Shown: one piece after another, positions 57,669 to 64,000 of the stretch
Layout of the letters: every line of letters starts with the position of its first letter
Numbering within the stretch: position 1 is the first letter of the stretch
DNA from: Pontederia crassipes
Lineage: Eukaryota; Streptophyta; Magnoliopsida; Commelinales; Pontederiaceae
DNA: 64,000 nucleotides
Assembly: GCA_030549335.1 (NCBI GenBank)
Contig: CM060183.1
Coordinates: forward strand, 32,913,768-32,977,767
Direction: 5' to 3'
Notes under the pieces: generated by a model
What the model was told of the DNA's origin: nothing
Database searches by the model: none
Seen by the model: only the letters and a program-made list of their open reading frames with translations
Translations under genes and position numbers: made by a program

Positions 57669-59105
57669 CTATTCTTTTGGTGTGTGTTGATCATGTGATG
57701 CCCATACGCCCCCACAAGCCCGACGAGGTCGCTGAGTGAGGCGGAGCTTGTCACGAATGAAGCGGAAGCGGCTACCACCTAGTGGTTTGGTAAGTATATC
57801 AGCTAATTGATCTTGCATGGAAATAAACTGGATTGTAAGACGTCGATTTGCAACTTCATCACGTACGAAGTGAAAATCCACTTCAATGTGTTTCATACGT
57901 GCGTGAAAAACTGGATTGCTGGACAAATAAGTGGCTCCAACATTATCACACCATAAAATTGGAGCATGCCGTTGTGAAACGCCAAGTTCACAGAGGAGAG
58001 AGCACAGACAAATCAACTCTGCAGTAGAATCAACAACAGCCTTGTATTCTGACTCTGTAGATGATCGTGAGACCGTTTTCTGCTTGCGAGATGACCAGGA
58101 GATTAAATTTGGACCACAGTACACAAGAAATCCTCCAACAGAATTTCGATACATGGAGCATCCTACCCAATCTGCATCAGAGAACGCTTGGAGTTGCAGT
58201 TGAGGGGAGGCTGTGAGCTTGAGGCTGAATTCACTGGTGGCGAGCAAATACCGAAGAAGTCTTTTAACCTGTTTCCAATCATGAATGGTGGGCGACTGCA
58301 TGAACTGACATGCATGGCGTACTGCGAATGCAATGTCAGGGCGCGTAAGTTGCAGATATTGGAAAGCACCTACGGCTTGGCGATATAATGTAGGGTCATG
58401 GAAAACATCAGTAGTTGCTGTTTGGTGAGAATTGATTGCCTGTGGAGATGTAACTGGCTTGGCTTGCAACATGTTGGTGCGCCGAAGAAGATCTTTTATA
58501 TATTTATGCTGGGATAGGAAGATCGCATCCGATTGACGAAGTACTTCAACTCCAAGAAAATAATGAATGTCTCCAAGGTCACGTACTACAAAGTGTAGCT
58601 TCAGATGTTGAATGACTGCATTAATCAACATTGTGGAAGAACCTATAATAGTCAAGTCATCGACATAGATAAGAACATAAATTGTGGCAGATGTTGTTTG
58701 ATGGATAAACAAGGATGTGTCTGTGGTAAGAGCCTGAGCAAGTGTCGAGAACCAGGTGCGAGGTGATTGTTTAAGGCTGTATATAGACTTTTGAAGTTTG
58801 CACACGTGATGCGGCCTGGATGAATCAATGAAGCATGGAGGCTGTGTCATATAGACCTCTTCAGTGAGTGTACCATGTAAGAAAGCATTGTCAATATCAA
58901 TTTGGCGAAGCGCCCAATTTTGAGAGACAACTAGGGATAGAATCAAACAAGTATTTGTCCGTTTGATTACGGGACTGAATGTTTCATTGTAGTCTATGCC
59001 TGCATGTTGATGATAGCCCTTTGCAATAAGTCGAGCTTTTGTAGCGATCGATTGAATCATCAGGCTTGAATTTGGTTCGAAATAACCACCGACACCCGAG
59101 AACAT
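57669..59105 (-). pseudogene. Copia reverse transcriptase and RNase H
   Basis: Open for 478 codons. Seen in order: KARLIAKGYHQ, FSPVIKRT, LRQIDIDNAFLHGTL (RT entry), YVDD catalytic motif (in LIYVDDLTIIG), GDIHYFLGVEV, RPDIAFAV; then RNase H with SDADWVGC, STESEYKAVVD, WCDN and DQLADILTKPL. The first ~20 codons are out of frame with the true pol, which reads NVLGCRWLFRTKFKPD just upstream; a one-base slip near 59045 explains this. The RT itself looks intact, but the polyprotein is broken upstream. Confidence 0.9.
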
Positions 59106-59278
59106 TCATATGATCTTTGCGAGGGACTAGCTGCCAGGTGGAGTTGCGGAGCAATGCATTGATTTCTTAAGTCAGGGCGGCTCGCCAATGTGGATGCAGG
59201 GAAGCTTTAGTATAACATGTGGGTGTGGATGGAACGATAGAAGCTTGTAAGATCTTTAAGCCAGCGAGCTGACGATAG

Positions 59279-60206
59279 TCAATTGGACGGCGTGGGCGGA
59301 GGATGCGTCGAGGAAGGGAGGAGGAGGGACTCGATGCAGATGGAAAGTGGATTGGTGGTAGGTAGGGGTGTCATGGTGGGTGGATTACTAATTGTGGTTA
59401 GGGGAATTGAAAGCCAAGGGCTAGGAGGAGCTTGAGATGGAGGGTCTGGTGGCAGGGGTGGCAGATTGAAGGGGTAAACATTTTCATCGAATTGTACATG
59501 GCGTACAATATAGATGCGATTTGTGGGGAGATGAAGACATCGATAGCCTAACGAGTTTTTGGGGTATCCGAGAAAAACATGGGATAAGGAATGGAATTCA
59601 AATTTGTGTTTGTTATATGGCCGAAGATGTGGGAAAGCGGCACATCCAAATTTTTTCAAAAGGTGATATTGAGGTGGGCGCTTGTAGAGTGTCTCATATG
59701 GTGTCTTATGATGAAGGAGGGGAGTGGGCATGCGATTTATTAAATAAGTGGTCGAACTTACGAGGAACAGATGCGTGAGCAAGGAGTGTTAACGTGGTTT
59801 CAACAACATGTCTCATACGTCGTTCGACGGATCCATTTTGCTCATGCATGTGCGCACAGGTGAGGCGTTGAGAAATGCCATGCAGGTTTAAGTAGTTAGT
59901 GAGAGATATAAATTCTCCACCGTGATCAGTTTGTAGAGATAAAATTTTAGCATTAAACTGGCGTTCTACAAAGACATGGAAGTGACGAAAGAGGTGTGCA
60001 ACATCTGATTTATTTTTAAGTGGAAAAAGCCAACAAAATTTAGAGAAATCATAAACAAATAAAGCAAAATAGCGGTGTCCATCACTAGATGGTACCGGAG
60101 CTGGTTCCCATACGTCGGCAAATACCAGTTGGATAGGTGCAGTTGAAGTTGTTTGCGTGAGGGCATAGGTCGTTTGGTCGATTTGCCATACATACAAGCA
60201 ACACAT
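59279..60206 (-). pseudogene. Copia integrase, frameshifted
   Basis: Readable in two frames: 60206-59706 (VFADVWEPAPVPSSDGHRYF, SLQTDHGGEF, EQNGSVERRMRHVVETTLTL) and 59782-59279 (INRMPTPLLHHKTPYETLYK, KKFGCAAFPHLRPYNKHKFE, HVFLGYPKNSLGYRCL). The core integrase and the conserved downstream region are colinear, so the frame change near 59780 is a small indel. The aspartate and glutamate of QTDHGGEF and EQNGSVER are present. Confidence 0.85.
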
Positions 60207-60781
60207 TTGGCGGATGAGTCTGTTGGCGAGACTGGCAATTTATTTTGATGCAGAATACAAGAGGTGATACGCATAGTGGGATGCCCAAGCCGGGCGTGCC
60301 ACTTGGAAGGCGATGTTACAATGTTGAGAAAGACTAATGGCAAACCTGGCGAACCTGAAGAAGATGATAGGTGGTAGAGATCATCCTTGATGTGGCCTTG
60401 CAATAGAGTGGCTTGTGTGTTGAGATTCTTCACAAGAAATTTGTTAGGATAAAACGTAAAAGAGAAATTGTTGTCAGCTGTAAATCGACGGACAGATAAC
60501 AGAGGTTTAGTAATAGAAGGCACATGTAAAACATTGCATAAATGTAGAGGACGTGAATGAGAGGAAATAGTTGACGAGCCGATATGATGAATAGGTATGC
60601 ACTTACCATTTCCAACTTGGATTTTCTTAGGGCCATTAAATGGTTCAGCAGCCTCAAGCGATTGAAGGTCAGGTGTAGTGTGGTGTGCGGCTCCTGTGTC
60701 AGGGAACCATTCCGTGTATTGTCCGAGGCCAGGTAGTTTATTGGTGTTAGAGGAACTACGTAATGGATGTGCGGTGTAAGC
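60200..60781 (-). pseudogene. Copia protease and GAG-pre-integrase segment
   Basis: In frame with gag after a TAG at 60784-60782. Contains WFPDTGAAHH (the DTG aspartic-protease active site), GNGKCIPIHHIG, LHLCNVLHVPSITKPLLSV and KWHARLGHPT (GAG-pre-integrase). It continues to a frameshift near 60180. The single stop could be a late mutation. Confidence 0.8.
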
Positions 60782-61417
60782 CTATAGGTTGCGTAATCCT
60801 GGATGTCTATATTGACAGTGATATGGACTGTGACCATGAACTCCACAGACCGGGCAAGGGTCGCGTCTTGGTGTAGATCGACCCCGACCACGTCCTTTTC
60901 CTCTAGTAGCTTGGTTGGAGTTTCTGTAGAAGGAGCGTGAGGAGTTTTGGGTAGCAATATTGGCTTGTCGGGAAGCTAGTTCTAAGGTTCTAAGGTTTTG
61001 AAGGTGCATGTCGTAGTTTGTTAGGAGCGTATGCAGTTCAAGAAATAAAATAGGTTCAGGACGAGCTGAAAGAGGGTGACATGCGACTGCTAGTTCGTTT
61101 GCGAGATATTTCGCATGATGAAGATAAGACATTAATGACTGGTCTCCTTTCTTGAGATTGTGCAGTTGCATTTGCAACTGCAAAAGACGAGTTTCGAAAG
61201 GTTCTCCAAAAGCTTTTTGAAGAGAAATCCAAACTTCACGAGATGATCGAAGACCAACTACCATTGGTAGTAATTCCTCAGAGATGGACGCAAGTAGCCA
61301 GCTAAGGAGTAGAGGAGTTGCAGAGGCAGGAGATAGAGGAGTTGCAGGTTCAGTGGAGGCACCTGATGACACTTGGTGAATGGGTGGACATGGATATGAC
61401 CCATTGATGCATGCAAA
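60782..61417 (-). pseudogene. Copia gag, C-terminal part
   Basis: Reads INGSYPCPPIHQV, then LSWLLASISEELLPMVVG, SSREVWISLQKAFGEP, LQLQMQLHNLKKGDQSLMSY and a zinc knuckle CPVCGVHGHSPYHC (CX2CX4HX4C), preceded by a basic GKGRGRGR stretch. This is the retrotran_gag/Copia gag layout. The N-terminal part lies beyond the insertion, at 62578-62773. Confidence 0.85.
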
Positions 61418-62577
61418 ATACAACATATTTTAGATTATTATTTCAATTAATTTTTCTATAATTTGATCATGGCATGCATCATTTTTAGTCACTTTTAGTC
61501 ATAATTCCATATTTATCGATTTTATTTATTAATTCTCTAAATATTTTTATAATTATTTTGCAGGCAAGTCGAATTAACGGATGGATCGGTCATAAACCAC
61601 AATATTTGGCCGAGATGATCATAGCCAGCCAGGGCGTAAAAGCAATATGTCACTTCTTTTGGGGGTAAAAGAAATGACGTAAAGATAAAATGAGTCATCG
61701 TTTTGGCCGAGATTTGCATAAATGACATCGTTTTAGGCATAATGATGAATGAATCTTCTTTGTTTTGGCCGAGATTTGGAGGGGGTAATGATAAGAAGTC
61801 TTCCTTACGGTCGAGATTCGAAGGGAGTAAAAGGATTTATCTCTTTGGGCGTAAAGATAAAAGAATTTCATTTTGGCCGAGATTCAAAGAGGGTAAAGAT
61901 AAAAGGATTTATCTTTTGGGCGTAATAGTTAGAAGAATTATCGTTTTTGGCCGAGTTTATCTCACAATTTTAAAGTCAACCATACGATGTTATGGCCGGG
62001 ATGAAATTGAAGGTCGTCCGCACTTATAAATACGTGAAGAATCCGTCGTTTCAATTCGTGTCTTGAAGTTTGGTTTTCTTCCATAGCGAGTCGTGAGCTT
62101 CGCGGGCTTCGACCAGAGAGAGATTCGATCGGATGGCTGTTCCAGACGCTCCGACGACATCCGAGGATCCGAATTATTTCTTGGTGTAATTCTTTCGATT
62201 ATTATTGTTATTTTATTATTATCTCTCTGCAATTCTAGGATGAACTCCATGTTCTTAGTTATTTTATTTTTAGGAGATTATTATTGAAGGGAAATTCTGT
62301 GAACCCTGATTTTATTATTATTGAATTTCTTTTGATAAATTTTTAATTGTGTTTAGTACTTTTGATTTAATTATTTAAATTTCTGAGTTAAGTAATTACC
62401 AGATTGTGGACTACTTAATTTCATATTTTATTTAGTTAAATTTAATGATTTATTGTGGAATTAAAAATTGACATAGGTCTAATAACTAGTATGTGGAGAA
62501 TTAGATCTGTGTGGTCTGTTAATCTATATCAGTTTGTGGAGTGATTAATAGTCTAAAATTTTCATATTAATACATCT
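61418..62577. mobile_element. 1.16-kb insertion splitting the Copia gag (LTR-like, borders approximate)
   Basis: Gag reads ...FELEGFVDE up to 62578 and resumes INGSYPCPP at 61417, so the intervening DNA is an insertion. Minus-strand flanks ATTAA and ATCAA could be a decayed 5-bp duplication. On the plus strand it has a repeat block (61590-61960), then TTATAAATA (62025-62033) and a leader-like stretch, i.e. U3/TATA/R order. I think it is a solo LTR or related non-coding retroelement, but termini are not clean TG...CA. A 108-codon plus frame across the repeat block (61703-62029) is repeat-encoded and probably not a gene. Confidence 0.55.
61590..61960 (+). repeat. About six degenerate tandem units with core TTTTGGCCGAGATT
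   Basis: TTTGGCCGAGAT(T/G) recurs near 61598, 61701, 61762, 61872 and, altered (ACGGTCGAGATT, TTTGGCCGAGTTT), near 61807 and 61948. The units alternate with GGGCGTAAAGATAAAAGGA-like stretches. Spacing is about 45-105 bp. It precedes a TATA-like box by about 70 bp, the position of enhancer repeats in LTR U3 regions. Confidence 0.7.
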
Positions 62578-62773
62578 TAATTTTAATCTCATCTACGAAA
62601 CCCTCTAATTCAAAGGCACTAAGCAGGGGTTGTAATTGATTTTTCCATAAGAGATAGTTGGAGGTGGTAAGTTTCAATGTGAGGAAGGAGTTTATCTGGT
62701 TAAAGGGTGAAAGGGTTGGGCATAGAGAGTTCGTCTCTTGGTTAACAGATGATGAGGACGAGAAAGGATCCAT
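62578..62773 (-). pseudogene. Copia gag, N-terminal part
   Basis: ATG at 62773: MDPFSSSSSVNQETN, then INSFLTLKLTTSNYLLWKNQ and LLSAFELEGFVDE, the standard start of a plant Copia gag (LTTSNYLLWK). Cut off by the insertion at 62577. Confidence 0.85.
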
Positions 62774-62879
62774 GACACTTGCTAATGCTCTGATACCAAA
62801 TTAAATTTGATGTGATGACTAATTTTCCTAAAAGCTTAATCCGTTAGGAATAGCAATATTTATTATTTTATATTCTTAA

Positions 62880-63360
62880 CATGGACTGCATTGAACGTTT
62901 CCACAGTGTTGCTTCGCCTTTGGTCAGCACCGGACAGCATCGAAAGGTTCATTCGGCCTCGACCGTCGCCGCTCACTCGTCATCACCTTTCGTCGTCATG
63001 CCCACTCACTTGTCATCCGCACGGTAGCAAGGTCATCCTTGTCTTCACCGATCATCCATCTTTCCGATCCATTTTGCCGTCATGGCTCCTCATTTGTCCT
63101 CGTCTTTGCCGATCAGTCGTAGCTGCACTTAACGCGTCCTCATCTTCGCCGCTTGATTACCAGTCTAACTTGTTAGGGCATTTCACATATGCTTAGCTGA
63201 AGCGAGTTTGACTTGTTAGGGCAAACGAGAGTTTCACGAGCATTGAGAAAACGAAAAAGTTGCTGACCTGCATTGGACGTGAAGAACCACCTTGCTGAAT
63301 TGTGCACTGCAGATCCACCATCCCGCAAGGATCCAACGACTCACAAAAATGGTAATAAGG
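62880..63360. other. GC-rich stretch right of the Copia element
   Basis: Moderately GC-rich with recurring GCCGCTCACTCGTCATC / CCCACTCACTTGTCATC pieces (62970-63020). A 101-codon plus frame (62891-63196) covers it, but I recognise no family. It may belong to the Copia 5' LTR or be a captured fragment. Confidence 0.3.
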
Positions 63361-63393
63361 AGCACCCCTATTAAATTCATATATCTATCCTTA

Positions 63394-63419
63394 ATATATA
63401 TATATATATATATATATAA
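63394..63419. repeat. (TA)n microsatellite
   Basis: An uninterrupted TA run of about 13 units. Confidence 0.9.
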
Positions 63420-63849
63420 TTGTTATAAACATTTTCTTAAAAAGTATAAGACGATTACTGTTTCTCTTCCTCTCTTATATTGCTTCTCTCCCGATCTCTT
63501 TTCTCCTTTCTCCTGGGAGAAACTAAAAAGGATGGCATTGAATCTATTCGGAACCAGGATGTGCCCCCTCTTCACACCGTCTCCACTAACTCATCTTCAC
63601 CTCTCTCTCCAACTCCGAAGAAAATTACTTTCCCCTAATATCTTGAATTTTGAATTTTAAAATATTCAATCTTTATAAATATACATATTTTAAAAATACA
63701 CATATGTTAAAACAATATTTTTTGGTAAACAAGAAATGTCAAAATTTTTAAACAAGAAGAATAAGGACAACAAAAAAATAAAAGAAAGTGAGAACACAAG
63801 AGTTCTCAAGTGTAAAAAAAATAAAAAAGTATTTTTTTAAAAAAAATGG

Positions 63850-64000
63850 ACTGCCTTCACCGCTCTTGGATGGCGCTCTCCCCATATGCATGGGAAGAAG
63901 TACTCCCTCCACTGAGTAAGGCGCAAGGGAGGGTGGCACCCTCCCCTGTACAACAAGAGGGAGAGCGACGCCCTCCTCATGTGTACTGGGGGAGAGCAGT
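63850..64000. repeat. GC-rich inverted-repeat patch at the right edge, cut by the window
   Basis: Short complementary blocks: GGCGCTCTCCCC (about 63873) and GGGGGAGAGC (63988-63997); GGAGGGTGGCACCCTCCCC (63930-63948) is itself a near-perfect hairpin; GGGAGAGCGACGCCCTCC (63960-63977) is another partial palindrome. The patch looks like the start of an element or structured repeat continuing past the window. Confidence 0.45.

Larger units (their letters stand above)
57669..62798 (-). mobile_element. Decayed Ty1/Copia retrotransposon, minus orientation
   Basis: In order from the right: primer-binding site TGGTATCAGAGC (62798-62787), gag start (62773), gag body with zinc knuckle, protease, GAG-pre-integrase and integrase, reverse transcriptase and RNase H (end 57669). 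Copia order (integrase before RT) is evident. Damage: a 1.16-kb insertion in gag, a TAG at 60784-60782, compensating frameshifts near 60180 and 59780, and a break near 59050. A matching LTR pair could not be identified. The module before the primer site (62890-62800) is probably the end of the 5' LTR. Confidence 0.85.

Noticed and set aside
60430..60957. 175-codon minus frame overlapping the Copia gag/protease region.
   Set aside because: It is the +1 shadow of the true gag-pro frame, which carries the zinc knuckle and the DTG motif.
61703..62029. 108-codon plus frame with internal repeats (FWPRF, KDKRIY).
   Set aside because: Encoded by the degenerate nucleotide repeats of the gag insertion. 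The repeat is better explained at DNA level.

Overview
This window is a piece of a flowering-plant nuclear genome. It contains spliced genes with GT-AG introns, AT-rich intergenic DNA, and a dense load of plant-type transposable elements. The first exons of the LysM-kinase and senescence-domain genes are strikingly GC-rich and later exons are AT-rich. That 5'-to-3' GC gradient is typical of monocots, so a non-grass monocot is my guess; the species cannot be fixed from the sequence alone.

Three host genes are well supported. (1) The left edge (126-1523, minus) carries the first three exons of an Aux/IAA auxin-response repressor of the IAA26/IAA18 type. The EAR motif, degron and start of the PB1 domain are visible, and the rest lies beyond the left edge. 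(2) 17782-25295 (plus) is a complete 11-exon LysM receptor-like kinase, apparently the counterpart of Arabidopsis LYK3 (654 aa). Its 3.3-kb ninth intron has received a 2.2-kb RTE-type LINE and a 193-bp RTE-derived short element. (3) 26237-28002 (plus) is a complete 5-exon gene for an ERD7-like senescence/dehydration-associated protein (368 aa), whose last intron uses a GC donor. Genes 2 and 3 are tandem, about 0.9 kb apart. They show no obvious functional link.

Nearly everything else is mobile DNA or its debris. 5-17 kb: AT-rich DNA with MITE-like elements, a 1.3-kb Mutator-type element loaded with GC-rich sequence (11378-12677) and a tRNA-derived SINE-like head next to it. 28.4-38.7 kb: a 10.3-kb LTR element in minus orientation with two 358-bp LTRs, a tRNA-Met primer site, an odd GC-rich repeated leader and no recognisable gag-pol (a LARD). 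It is interrupted by a 2.9-kb solo LTR with a perfect 5-bp target duplication. 41.7-43.6 kb: the LTR end of a Ty3/Gypsy element. 43.6-45.8 kb: a second, decayed RTE copy with a 17-bp target duplication. 46.5-49.3 kb: a 2.7-kb Mutator-like element with a 10-bp target duplication, GC-rich cargo and a decayed transposase-like tail. 51.2-54.4 kb: an element with long inverted ends enclosing about 2.8 copies of a ~700-bp tandem repeat. 57.7-62.8 kb: a decayed Ty1/Copia element on the minus strand whose gag is split by a 1.16-kb insertion carrying a repeated motif.

I found no CRISPR array, operon, rRNA gene or canonical tRNA gene. I do not see a clear new biological system. The most unusual items are the non-coding 10-kb LTR element with its GC-rich leader, two EN-less RTE copies truncated at almost the same point, and two cargo-bearing Mutator-like elements.
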